Shown: positions 45,089-53,769 of the stretch, one piece after another
Numbering within the stretch: position 1 is the stretch's first letter
How the letters are laid out: every line of letters starts with the position of its first letter
From: JAKPQE01 sp041397845
GTDB taxonomy: Bacteria; Pseudomonadota; Alphaproteobacteria; Rhizobiales; JAKPQE01
Length of the DNA stretch: 64,000 bases
NCBI GenBank assembly: GCA_041397845.1
Contig: JAWKVW010000015.1
Location: 1 to 64,000 of the forward strand
Reading direction: 5' to 3'
Made by a program: the position numbers and the translations under genes
Notes under the pieces: generated by a model
The model's database searches: none
Told to the model about the DNA's origin: nothing
What the model saw: only the letters and a program-made list of their open reading frames with translations

Positions 45089-46330
45089 TCACCCGAGCTT
45101 GACGCGGCCCATGCCGACGATGCGGGCATAGACGAGATAGAGGAGCATCGTCGCCGACAGGAGGATGACGCCGAGCGCGGCGGCAAGGCCCCAGTTGGCG
45201 CTCGATGTCGTGAAGAAGGCGATGAAATAGGCCAGCATCTGGTCGTCGGCGCCACCGACGAGGGCCGGCGTCACGTAATAGCCAAGGGCCATGATGAAGA
45301 CGAGCAGGGCGCCGGCGGCAACGCCCGGCACGGTCTGGGGCAGATAGACCCGGACGAAAGCGACCGCCGGATGAGCGCCGAGCGAGACGGCGGCGCGCTG
45401 GTAGGTCGGCGGGATGGCCTTCATCGTCGCGATCATCGGCATGATGACGAAGGGCAAGAGCACGTGCGTCATGGCGATGACGACGCCGGTGCGGTTGAAG
45501 ATGAGGCGGATCGGCTCGGAGGTGATGTGCAGGGCGCGCAGCACGTCGTTGACGATGCCCTGATCCTGCAACAGCACGATCCAGGCGGCCGAGCGGACCA
45601 GCAGCGACGTCCAGAACGGCAAAAGGACGAGGATCAGCAGCAGGTTGGCGATGCGGTCCGGGGCGTTGGCGACGAGATAGGACACCGGAAAGCCGAGCAG
45701 CACGCAAAGCACCGTCACCGTGAAGGAGACGAGGAAGGTGCGGCCGAGGACCTGCAGATAGAGCGAGCGTTCGGCCGGCCGCGAGACGATGCTGCCGGTT
45801 GCGTCGCGCATCAGGTCGGTGGCGGTCAACAGGTAGAAATCGGTGAGCGGGCCGGCGGCGGCGGCGAGTGCCACCCAGGTCATGCGGTCGCCCCAGGCGG
45901 GATTTTCGGCAATCAGCGCGTCGCGCCAGTTCGCCGGCTCGGCGTCGAGCTTCTTCAGCGCCCGGCCGGTGTTGAGAACGAGGCTGCGGCCATTGTCGAG
46001 GGCATAATTCAGGCGCCGGGCCGGGACGGCGATGGTGCGGGCCTCGGCGGAGGCTTTCAGGTCGCGACCGAGGGCGGCATACATCGCCTCGGTCGGGTCC
46101 GACCTGCGGTCCCAGGCGGCGGCGGCCGCGGCGGCGTTCGGCCAGGCCTCGGCCAGTTCGGTGTCGATGACCGAGCGGCGCAGCATGTCGCCGATCGGCA
46201 GGACGAAGGATACGAGAAGGAACAGGAACAGCGGCGCGACGAGCATCATCGCCGTCAGCCGCCGGCGTCGCTCGGCGCGCTTCAGATCACGGGCAAGATC
46301 GCCGTTTTCCGTGGCTGAGAGATCGGTCAT
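45089..46330 (-). CDS. Pot-type ABC permease 1 (PotB-like) with large periplasmic insertion
   Basis: A 413-aa permease. Helix 1 (about 27-48) is followed by an insertion of about 130 residues (about 50-185) before the usual five helices of the permease domain. The coupling loop is QRAAVSLGAHPAVAFVRVYLPQ. Typical PotB is under 300 aa; the insertion is found in some alphaproteobacterial relatives. The ATG at 46330 is chosen because the membrane domain starts soon after. It ends 4 bp before the PotC-like start. Confidence 0.88.
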   Translation of the reverse strand: MTDLSATENGDLARDLKRAERRRRLTAMMLVAPLFLFLLVSFVLPIGDMLRRSVIDTELAEAWPNAAAAAAAWDRRSDPTEAMYAALGRDLKASAEARTIAVPARRLNYALDNGRSLVLNTGRALKKLDAEPANWRDALIAENPAWGDRMTWVALAAAAGPLTDFYLLTATDLMRDATGSIVSRPAERSLYLQVLGRTFLVSFTVTVLCVLLGFPVSYLVANAPDRIANLLLILVLLPFWTSLLVRSAAWIVLLQDQGIVNDVLRALHITSEPIRLIFNRTGVVIAMTHVLLPFVIMPMIATMKAIPPTYQRAAVSLGAHPAVAFVRVYLPQTVPGVAAGALLVFIMALGYYVTPALVGGADDQMLAYFIAFFTTSSANWGLAAALGVILLSATMLLYLVYARIVGMGRVKLG

Positions 46331-46400
46331 GCCGGGCCGGTCCTCGTTCGGAACTGGCCGGCGCACGAGGGGGGTGCGCGCCGGCCGCCGGGTCGGTCGA

Positions 46401-47450
46401 TCAGTTCGAAGCGGCCCAGGTGTTGAAGCGCTCGGTCAGCTTGTCGATGTTCTCGATCCAGAACTTGTCGGAGATCTGGACGACGTTGGCCATGTTTTCC
46501 GGCGCGGTCGGCAGGTCGGAGAGGCGCTCGGGGTCGATGAGGGCGGTCGCGCCCTTGTTGGTGACGCCGTAGGCAATGGCCTCGGGGAGCTTTGCCTGGT
46601 TCTCGGCCTTGCCGACGAAGTCGAGGAAGGCATAGGAGGCGTCGAGGTTCGGCGTGGTCTTCAGGATGACCCAGCTATCGAGGGTGAACAGCGAGCCGTT
46701 CCACTGGATGCCGAAATTGCGCTTGTCGTTGCGGTTGGCGGCGTCGATGCGGCCGTTATAGACCGAGGTCAGCACCACTTCGCCGGAGGCGAGGAGCTGC
46801 GGCGGCTGGGCGCCGGACTTCCACCAGACGAGATCCTTCTTGATGGTGTCGAGCTTCTTGAAGGCGCGATCGACGCCCTCGTCGGTGGCCAGAACGCCGT
46901 AGACATCGGCCGGGGTGACGCCGTCGGCAATGAGGGCGATCTCGAGATTGGTCTTGGGGCCCTGGCGCAGGGCGCGCTTGCCCGGGTATTTGGCGGTGTC
47001 GAAGAAATCGGCCCAGCCGCCCGGCGCCTCGGCGGTCTTGTCCTTGTCGTAGCCGAGAACGAAATTGTAGACGATCGAGCCAACGCCGCAGTCATGCACG
47101 GCGGCCGGCATATAGGCGTCCTTGCCGCCGATCTTGTCCCAGTCGAGCTCGACGAACATGCCCTCGTCGCAGCCGATCTCGAGCTCCTCGCTTTCGACCT
47201 GGACGACGTCCCAGCCGGAATCGGTGCCGCCCTGGACCTTGGAGCGCAGCACGCCGATGCCGCCGTCCCAGCTCTCGTCGATCATGGCGGTGCCGGTCGC
47301 CTTGAACGGCTCGAAATAGACGGCCTTCTGGGCGTCCTGATATGCGCCGCCCCAGGATACGACGGTGAGCGGGCGCTCGGCGAGGACGGTGCCGGCAAAC
47401 AGGCCGGCACCGGCGAGGATGGTGGCCGCGAACAACAGCTTCTTCTTCAT
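46401..47450 (-). CDS. Pot-type extracellular substrate-binding protein (PotD/PotF family)
   Basis: A 349-aa periplasmic protein with a signal peptide (KKKLLFAATILAGAGLFAGTVLA) and the family 1 solute-binding fold, with LTVVSWGGAYQDAQ, the hinge region SIVYNFVLGYD, and GWADFFDTAKYPGKRAL. The ATG at 47450 has GGAGGA upstream; the frame extends five codons further. Homologues bind putrescine or spermidine, but other small amines are possible. Confidence 0.88.
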   Translation of the reverse strand: MKKKLLFAATILAGAGLFAGTVLAERPLTVVSWGGAYQDAQKAVYFEPFKATGTAMIDESWDGGIGVLRSKVQGGTDSGWDVVQVESEELEIGCDEGMFVELDWDKIGGKDAYMPAAVHDCGVGSIVYNFVLGYDKDKTAEAPGGWADFFDTAKYPGKRALRQGPKTNLEIALIADGVTPADVYGVLATDEGVDRAFKKLDTIKKDLVWWKSGAQPPQLLASGEVVLTSVYNGRIDAANRNDKRNFGIQWNGSLFTLDSWVILKTTPNLDASYAFLDFVGKAENQAKLPEAIAYGVTNKGATALIDPERLSDLPTAPENMANVVQISDKFWIENIDKLTERFNTWAASN

Positions 47451-47513
47451 GACGACTTCCTCCATGTTCGGCGCCGGGGGCGGTGCCCGGTGCCGTGTTT
47501 GCCGATTGTCAGG

Positions 47514-48638
47514 TCAACTTTCCAGCGGCAGGGCGCGGCCGTCATGCGGGCGCCAGCCGAGCGGCACGGACGCGCCGGGCCGCAAATCGCCGGCGCCGAC
47601 GACGGGCGCCTTGACGACGAAATCCTCACGGCCGAGCGCGGCAAGGCGCAGGCGCAGATGGTCGCCGTGGTAGATGATTTCCGAGACGATGCCCTCGTGG
47701 CGGTTGTGGGCGCCGGCCGCGGCGTCGCCGACGGCAATGCGCTCCGGACGCAGCGAGACGAGCACGCCGGTGCCGCCGGAAAGGCCGGGGCCGGCCTCGG
47801 CGAGGACGCGGGCGCCGTCGGCCAGCTCGATTTCGGCAAGGCCGTCGGCCAGCGAGGCGACCTTGCCCTCGATACGGTTGTTCTCGCCGATGAACTGGGC
47901 GACGAAGGCGGTGTTCGGATGCTCGTAGATGGTGCGCGGGGCGTCGATCTGCTGGATGCAGCCATCATTGAAGACGGCGACGCGGTCGGACATGGTCAGG
48001 GCCTCGCCCTGATCATGGGTGACATAGACGACGGTGACGCCGAGCCGCTCGTGGATGTGCTTGATCTCGTACTGCATATGCTCGCGCAACTGCTTGTCGA
48101 GCGCGCCGAGCGGTTCGTCCATCAGCACCAGTTTCGGCTCGAAGACGAGGGCGCGGGCGAGGGCGACGCGCTGCTGCTGGCCGCCGGAGAGCTGGATCGG
48201 GCGCCGGTCGCCGTAGCCGGTGAGGCGCACCATGTCGAGGGCGCGGGCGACGGCGGCCTCGATCTCGGCCCGGCCGAGGCGGCGAACCTCGAGCGGGAAG
48301 GCAAGGTTCTCGGCAACGGTCATGTGCGGAAAGAGGGCATAGTTCTGAAAGACCATGCCAAGACCGCGCCGGTGCGGCGGGGTGCGGGTGATGTCGGCGC
48401 CTTCCAGAAGGATGCTGCCGCGGGTCGGCGCCTCGAAGCCGGCGAGCATCATCAGCGTCGTCGTCTTGCCGGAGCCGGACGGGCCGAGCAGGGTGAGGAA
48501 TTCGCCGCGCAGGATGTCGAGGTCGAGATTGCGCACGACGAGCACGCGCCCGTCGTAGCTCTTGTCGACCTTGTCGAAACGGACGATGCACGAAGCCTCG
48601 CCGCCGGCCTGCCGACTGTCCGCCCCGGCTCCCGTCAT
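47514..48638 (-). CDS. Pot-type ABC ATPase (PotA-like)
   Basis: A 374-aa ATPase with Walker A GPSGSGKTTTLMML, Q-loop VFQNYALFPHMT, signature LSGGQQQRVALARAL, Walker B LVLMDEPLGALD, and a C-terminal TOBE domain (about 270-370). This length and the TOBE domain are typical for importer ATPases of the PotA/CysA group. It is the first gene of the potADBC-like operon. A PuuR-like operator candidate lies about 70 bp upstream. Confidence 0.92.
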   Translation of the reverse strand: MTGAGADSRQAGGEASCIVRFDKVDKSYDGRVLVVRNLDLDILRGEFLTLLGPSGSGKTTTLMMLAGFEAPTRGSILLEGADITRTPPHRRGLGMVFQNYALFPHMTVAENLAFPLEVRRLGRAEIEAAVARALDMVRLTGYGDRRPIQLSGGQQQRVALARALVFEPKLVLMDEPLGALDKQLREHMQYEIKHIHERLGVTVVYVTHDQGEALTMSDRVAVFNDGCIQQIDAPRTIYEHPNTAFVAQFIGENNRIEGKVASLADGLAEIELADGARVLAEAGPGLSGGTGVLVSLRPERIAVGDAAAGAHNRHEGIVSEIIYHGDHLRLRLAALGREDFVVKAPVVGAGDLRPGASVPLGWRPHDGRALPLES

Positions 48639-48706
48639 CCAGCCCGCTCCTGTTGTTGTCGCCGCCCCGGGTCGATGCAGCTTGCCCCGGTTTTGGCCGG
48701 CTGGAA

Positions 48707-48722
48707 AGTCAAAATATTGAGC
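48707..48722. promoter_or_regulatory. Operator candidate for the XRE-cupin regulator upstream of the Pot operon
   Basis: AGTCAAAATATTGAGC has the layout TCA-AAATAW-TGA found also at 49418-49433 beside gabT. It lies between the regulator gene and the PotA-like start. Two copies of one motif at both targets suggest one regulator. It also resembles the E. coli PuuR box (AAAATATAATGAACA). Confidence 0.5.
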
Positions 48723-48762
48723 GATTGCATATTAGAATACCACAAAATCCGCATATGCCGCG

Positions 48763-49344
48763 TCAGAGATAGGGCGGCGTGCAGGCGCTCACGACCTCGC
48801 AGGGGCGGTCGCCGACATTGCGGAAGCGGTGCGGCTGGCGGCTGTCGAAAAGATAGGCGTCGCCGGCCTTGAGGATGCGGACCTTGTCGCCGACGGTCAG
48901 CTCGATCTCGCCGGAGATGACGACGCCGCCTTCATGGGAGACGTGTTCCAGCATCGCCGGCCCGGTGTCGGCGCCAGGTTCATAGCGCTCGTGCAGGATC
49001 TGCAGGTTGTGCGACCGGGCATTGCCGACCTGACGGAACGAAATGTTGCCGGTCGACATTTCCGGATCATGGATTTTCGTCAGACGGGACGTCAGATCAA
49101 CCAGTTCGCTCGGGGTATAGAAGACCTTGTCGCCCTGATCCTGCTCGGGCTCGAAAAAATCGGCCATGGTCATCGGGATGCCGCCCAGAATCTTGCGCAG
49201 GGAGGCAACGGACGGGCTGTTGCGGTTCTGCTCGACCATGGAAATCATGCCATGGGTGACGCCGGCGCGCTCGGCGAGCTGGCGCTGGGTCATGCCGGCC
49301 GCCATGCGGACTTCCCGAAGCCTCTTGCCGACGTCGAATTCCAT
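48763..49344 (-). CDS. XRE-family regulator with C-terminal cupin domain (PuuR-like)
   Basis: A 193-aa protein with an N-terminal helix-turn-helix (MTQRQLAERAGVTHGMISMVEQN, about residues 18-40) and a C-terminal cupin barrel (about 110-190, HVSHEGGVVISGE and FRNVGD). PuuR of E. coli has the same layout and represses putrescine catabolism. Its position between a Pot-type transporter and a gabT gene gives the same context. It is expected to repress both targets until polyamine or its product binds. Confidence 0.9.
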   Translation of the reverse strand: MEFDVGKRLREVRMAAGMTQRQLAERAGVTHGMISMVEQNRNSPSVASLRKILGGIPMTMADFFEPEQDQGDKVFYTPSELVDLTSRLTKIHDPEMSTGNISFRQVGNARSHNLQILHERYEPGADTGPAMLEHVSHEGGVVISGEIELTVGDKVRILKAGDAYLFDSRQPHRFRNVGDRPCEVVSACTPPYL

Positions 49345-49416
49345 GCCATCCTCCCCTTGTTCGGATTGGATCGCAAAACCGCCGGAATTGCAATGTCCGG
49401 AATACCGTGACCAGAT

Positions 49417-49434
49417 TGCTCAAAATAATGAGCA
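49417..49434. promoter_or_regulatory. Palindromic operator candidate between the regulator and gabT
   Basis: TGCTCAAAATAATGAGCA has perfect 6-bp arms around AAATAA. It lies in the 136-bp gap between the divergent regulator and gabT starts and matches the site at 48707-48722. Close to the PuuR consensus. Binding is inferred. Confidence 0.6.
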
Positions 49435-49480
49435 GTGATACTGAATCTCATCCACGACCGGCGAAGAAGGAGCCGCGCCT

Positions 49481-50770
49481 ATGACCGAGTTTGCCAAGGA
49501 ACTGAGGGCTGCGCAGGACAAGGCCGTGCCGCGCGGCGTCGCGACCAAGTCGATCTATGTCGTGAAGGCCGAGAACGCCGAGCTCTGGGATGCGGACGGC
49601 AAGCGCTATCTCGATTTCGCCGCCGGCATCGCCGTCGTCAATACCGGCCACCGGCACCCGGAAGTGACGAGCGCGGTTGCCAGGCAGCTCGATGCCTTCA
49701 CGCACACCTGTTTCCACGTCGCGCCGTATGAGGGCTATATCCGGCTTGCCGAGCGGCTGAACGCGCTGACGCCGGGCGAGCATGACAAGAAGACGATGTT
49801 CGTGACGACCGGCGCCGAGGCGGTCGAGAACGCCATCAAGATCGCCCGCAACGCCACCGGCCGCACCGCGATCGTTGCCTTCAACGGCGCCTTCCACGGC
49901 CGCACGATGATGGGCATGGCGCTGACCGGCAAGGTCGTTCCCTACAAGAAGGGGTTCGGGCCGTTCCCGGCCGAGGTCTATCACGCGCCGTTCCCGAAGG
50001 CGTTCTACGGCATTTCCGTCGAGGAGGCGGTGGCCGGGCTCGAGCAGCTTTTCGCCTCCGACGTCGACCCGGGGCGGGTGGCGGCGGTGATCGTCGAGCC
50101 GGTACAGGGCGAGGGCGGGTTCTATCCGGCGCCGGCCGAGTTCCTCCGGGCGCTGCGCACGCTCTGCGACCGGCACGGCATGCTGCTCATCGCCGACGAA
50201 ATCCAGACCGGCATCGCGCGGACCGGCAAGATGTTCGCGGTCGAGCATTCCGGCGTCGTGCCGGACATCATCACCATGGCCAAGGGCCTTGGCGGCGGTT
50301 TCCCGTTCGCGGCGGTGACCGGGCGGGCCGAGATCATGGACGCGGCCGAGCCGGGCGGTCTTGGCGGTACCTATGGCGGCAGCCCGATCGGCATCGCGGC
50401 GGCGCATGCGGTGCTCGACGTCGTCGAAAAGGAAGACCTCTGCGCCCGCTCGGTCGAGCTCGGGCTGATGTTCCGCGAGCGGCTGCAGGCGCTCTCGCAG
50501 CGCAACGAGTTCGCGGCGATCGGCGAGGTGCGCGGGCTTGGCGCGATGGTGGCGTTCGAACTGGTGAAGGACCGGGTGAGCAAGGCGCCGGATGCGCAAC
50601 TGACGGCGGCGGTCGTTGCCAAGGCGCAGGAGAAGGGCCTCATCCTGTTGTCCTGCGGCACGGGCGCGAACGTCATCCGCCTTCTGGCGCCGCTGACCAT
50701 TCCGATGGAGCAGGCGCGGGAAGGCATGGATATTCTCGAAAGTGCTCTTGCCGAGGCGGTCGGGGTCTGA
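49481..50770 (+). CDS. gabT: 4-Aminobutyrate aminotransferase (GabT)
   Basis: A 429-aa class III PLP aminotransferase with FVTTGAEAVENAIKIAR, FHGRTMMGMALTGK, EPVQGEGG, LIADEIQTGIARTG and the PLP lysine in ITMAKGLGGGFPF (Lys268). The length matches GabT. It converts 4-aminobutyrate (or 5-aminovalerate) to the semialdehyde. With the polyamine transporter next door it should serve putrescine or lysine breakdown. It is preceded by GAAGAAGGAG, a good ribosome site. Confidence 0.92.
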   Translation: MTEFAKELRAAQDKAVPRGVATKSIYVVKAENAELWDADGKRYLDFAAGIAVVNTGHRHPEVTSAVARQLDAFTHTCFHVAPYEGYIRLAERLNALTPGEHDKKTMFVTTGAEAVENAIKIARNATGRTAIVAFNGAFHGRTMMGMALTGKVVPYKKGFGPFPAEVYHAPFPKAFYGISVEEAVAGLEQLFASDVDPGRVAAVIVEPVQGEGGFYPAPAEFLRALRTLCDRHGMLLIADEIQTGIARTGKMFAVEHSGVVPDIITMAKGLGGGFPFAAVTGRAEIMDAAEPGGLGGTYGGSPIGIAAAHAVLDVVEKEDLCARSVELGLMFRERLQALSQRNEFAAIGEVRGLGAMVAFELVKDRVSKAPDAQLTAAVVAKAQEKGLILLSCGTGANVIRLLAPLTIPMEQAREGMDILESALAEAVGV

Positions 50771-50886
50771 CCACCATAGGGCACGGAAACGGGGTGGCCG
50801 TGTCGTCGCGGCCGCCAAAGCGCATTTGACCCCGCATGGCCAAGCTTCCGGGCTCGCCATGCGGCCTGCATCTGGAGTGGAAAAGC

Positions 50887-52092
50887 ATGGGCGAGGGCAG
50901 TTCCGGCAAGGCGATGGCGCCGTTCAAGTGGGATGACGCGTTCCTTCTCGACGACCAGCTCGAGGAAGACGAGCGGCTGATCCGCGACGCGGCGCGCGAC
51001 TATGCCGCCGACAAGCTGGCGCCGCGGGTCATCGAGGCCTATCGCAGCGAGAAGACCGATCCCTCGATCTTTGCCGAAATGGGCTCGCTCGGACTGCTCG
51101 GCCCGACGGTGCCGGAGGCCTATGGCGGGGCCGGGACGAACTACGTCTCCTATGGCCTCATCGCCCGCGAGATCGAGCGGGTCGATTCCGGCTATCGCTC
51201 GATGATGAGCGTGCAGTCCTCGCTGGTGATGTTCCCGATCCATGCCTATGGCAGCGAAGAGCAGCGAATGAAGTACCTGCCGAAACTCGCCTCCGGCGAA
51301 TGGATCGGCTGCTTCGGCCTTACCGAGCCGGATGTCGGTTCCGATCCCGGCGGGATGTGGACGCGGGCCGAGAAGGTGGCGGACGGCTACCGGCTGACCG
51401 GGTCGAAAATGTGGATTTCGAACGCACCGATCGCCGACGTCTTCGTCGTCTGGGCGAAGTCGGCGGCCCATGACGGACAAATCCGCGGCTTCGTCCTCGA
51501 AAAAGGGATGAAGGGCCTTTCAGCGCCGAAAATCGAGGGCAAGCTGTCGCTGCGCGCCTCGATCACCGGCGAGATCGTCATGGACGGCGTTGTCGTGCCG
51601 GAGGAGAACCTGCTGCCGAACGTTTCCGGGCTGAAGGGGCCGTTCGGCTGCCTCAACCGGGCGCGCTACGGCATTTCCTGGGGTGTGCTCGGGGCGGCGG
51701 AGTTCTGCTGGCACGCGGCGCGGCAGTATACACTCGACCGCAAGCAGTTCGGCCGGCCGCTGGCGCAGACCCAGCTCATCCAGAAGAAGCTCGCCGACAT
51801 GCAGACCGAGATCACCCTCGGCCTGCAGGGCTCGCTGCGGGTCGGCCGCATGCTCGACAACGGCACGGCGGCACCGGAGGCGATCAGCCTCGTCAAGCGC
51901 AACAATTGCGGCAAGGCGCTCGATGTCGCGCGGATGGCGCGCGACATGCACGGCGGCAACGGCATTTCCGAGGAATTCCAGGTGATGCGTCACATGGCGA
52001 ACCTCGAAACGGTCAATACCTACGAGGGTACGCATGACGTGCATGCGCTGATCCTCGGCCGGGCGCAGACCGGGCTGCAGGCGTTCTTCTGA
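50887..52092 (+). CDS. gcdH: Glutaryl-CoA dehydrogenase (acyl-CoA dehydrogenase family)
   Basis: A 401-aa acyl-CoA dehydrogenase. The stretches GCFGLTEPDVGSDPGGM, CLNRARYGISWGVLGAAEFC and RKQFGRPLAQTQLIQKKLADMQ are those of GCDH. The catalytic Glu lies in VNTYEGTHD (about Glu380). It oxidises and decarboxylates glutaryl-CoA to crotonyl-CoA. The start at 50887 is preferred over the longer frame from 50836 because the N-terminal domain begins soon after. It follows gabT on the same strand. Confidence 0.9.
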   Translation: MGEGSSGKAMAPFKWDDAFLLDDQLEEDERLIRDAARDYAADKLAPRVIEAYRSEKTDPSIFAEMGSLGLLGPTVPEAYGGAGTNYVSYGLIAREIERVDSGYRSMMSVQSSLVMFPIHAYGSEEQRMKYLPKLASGEWIGCFGLTEPDVGSDPGGMWTRAEKVADGYRLTGSKMWISNAPIADVFVVWAKSAAHDGQIRGFVLEKGMKGLSAPKIEGKLSLRASITGEIVMDGVVVPEENLLPNVSGLKGPFGCLNRARYGISWGVLGAAEFCWHAARQYTLDRKQFGRPLAQTQLIQKKLADMQTEITLGLQGSLRVGRMLDNGTAAPEAISLVKRNNCGKALDVARMARDMHGGNGISEEFQVMRHMANLETVNTYEGTHDVHALILGRAQTGLQAFF

Positions 52093-52196
52093 TCGCCTTG
52101 CCGCGATGAGGACTTCGGCGACGGCGGGGTGATTGTCCGCCTTGGCCAAGGGCAGTTTGGCCTCATTCCGCTTCTCGAGCTTTCGCGGTGGACGAC

Positions 52197-53407
52197 ATGA
52201 CGAAACCGCTCGCCGGCCTCAAGGTCGTGGAACTTGCCCGCATTCTCGCCGGCCCCTGGGCCGGGCAGGCGCTCGCCGACCTCGGCGCCGAGGTCATCAA
52301 GGTGGAGCGGCCGGGGGCGGGCGACGATACGCGCGGCTGGGGGCCGCCCTTTGTCGATGCACCGGATGGGGCAAGGGCCGACGCGGCCTATTTCCATTCC
52401 TGCAACAGGGGCAAGCGGTCAATTGCCGTCGATTTCGAGACGGAGGCGGGCCGCGCGATCGTTCTTCGGCTCGTTGCCGAGGCGGATGTCGTCATCGAGA
52501 ACTTCAAGACCGGCGGGCTTGCCAAATACGGGCTCGACCATGCGAGCCTCAAGGCACTGAATCCGCGGCTCGTCTATTGCTCGATCACCGGTTTTGGCCA
52601 GACGGGGCCCTATGCCAGCCGGCCGGGATATGACTTCATGATCCAGGGCATGGGCGGCATCATGGACCTGACCGGCGAGCCGGACGGGGCGCCGACAAAG
52701 GTCGGGGTCGCCTTCGCCGACGTGTTCACCGGGCTTTACGCGACGATCGGCATTCAGGCGGCGCTGCTGCGGCGGGCGGTGACGGGCGAGGGCGGCATGG
52801 TCGACATGGCGCTTCTCGATGTGCAGGTCGGCGTTCTTGCCAATCAGGCGATGAACTATCTCGTCTCTGGCATGGCGCCGAAGCGGATGGGCAATTCGCA
52901 TCCGAACATCGTGCCGTACCGCGTCTATCCGGCGGCGGACGGGCATCTCATCATCGCCTCCGGCAATGAACGGCAGTGGCGCGACATCTGCGCCATTCTC
53001 GGGCTCGAGGCGCTTGCCGGCGACGAACGGTTCGCGACCAACGCGCTGCGCGTGAAGAACAGGATGGCGCTCGAGCCGCTGATCGAGGCGCGCACCGCTG
53101 CCTTTTCGCGCGACGACCTGCTGGCGCGGCTCGAGGCGGCCAAAGTGCCGGCCGGGCCGATCAACAGCGTTGCCGACGTCTTTGCCGACCCGCAGGTCGT
53201 GGCGCGACAGATGCGGATCGACCTGCCGACGCCGCAGGGCGGCAGCGTGCCATCGGTGCGCTCGCCGATCGTTCTCGATGGCGCGCCGGCCGTTGCCGAT
53301 ACCGCCGCACCGCGGCTTGGGGCTGGACACGGACGCGGTCCTTGCCATGCTCGGCTATTCGGCGGACGAGATCGCCGGGCCTGCGCGAAGCGGGGGTGGT
53401 TGGCTGA
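52197..53407 (+). pseudogene. Class III (CaiB/BaiF) CoA-transferase, C-terminus frameshifted
   Basis: A protein of about 403 aa with the family III motifs KPLAGLKVVELARILAGPWAGQ, DLGAEVIKVERPGAGDDTRGWGPPF, NRGKRSIAVD and the region around VDMALLDVQVG that holds the nucleophilic Asp. The body is intact to about 53320. The last ~30 residues (DTDAVLAMLGYSADEIAG, LREAGVVG) are split between frames by two indels. Adjacent gcdH suggests a role as glutarate:CoA transferase, but the acceptor cannot be read from sequence. Confidence 0.87.
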
Positions 53408-53464
53408 CATTGCGGGCCGGCGGCGGGCTGTGCTTGGCGTTTTTCAGATGAAACGTTCGGGTGG

Positions 53465-53526
53465 ATTCCCGCTTTCGCGGGAATGACGACATCGTTGTGA
53501 GGCTTGGGTTCCCGCTTGCGCGGGAA
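53465..53526. repeat. Palindromic repeat doublet 1 (REP/BIME-like)
   Basis: Unit 1 is ATTCCCGC-TTTC-GCGGGAAT (53465-53484). Unit 2 is TTCCCGC-TTGC-GCGGGAA (53509-53526). The same TTTC/TTGC pair with the same spacing recurs at 55402-55464. Confidence 0.85.
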
Positions 53527-53715
53527 TGGCGACGAGCTGGCGGAGGCCGGGGACGGCGAAGAGCCTCTGCGGGAAGCGCCCGGCAAATTCCGCTTTTCCC
53601 AATCGTCGATGACCTCCGAACGGGCAGGCGGATGGGAACTGCGCGTTGCCCTTCATCGAGAATTCAGGGATTTCGCGGCGTTCGATGGTGGTCCAGCCTT
53701 GCGGCATCGACCGTC

Positions 53716-53736
53716 ATTCCCGCGCAAGCGGGGAAT
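53716..53736. repeat. Single palindromic repeat unit, opposite orientation
   Basis: ATTCCCGC-GCAA-GCGGGGAAT, with one extra G in the right arm. The GCAA loop is the complement of TTGC, so the unit is inverted relative to the second unit of the doublets. It ends 18 bp before the reconstructed start of the GIY-YIG gene. Confidence 0.8.
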
Positions 53737-53754
53737 CCATTGGAGCAGCATCAT

Positions 53755-53769
53755 TTGGAGAAGCATCCG
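53755..53769 (+). pseudogene. 5' stub of the GIY-YIG gene, left of the insertion sequence
   Basis: TTG GAG AAG CAT CCG reads Met-Glu-Lys-His-Pro in frame with HPAVYILASKQ on the right side of the element once the element and one copy of the 8-bp target duplication are removed. A GGAG lies 9 bp before the TTG. Confidence 0.6.
53762..53769. repeat. Target-site duplication, left copy (AGCATCCG)
   Basis: Directly precedes the left inverted repeat. The right copy is at 55104-55111. Confidence 0.9.

Noticed and set aside
46032..48872. Plus-strand open frame of 946 codons
   Set aside because: Antisense to the Pot-type ATPase and binding-protein genes; a product of codon bias in GC-rich DNA.
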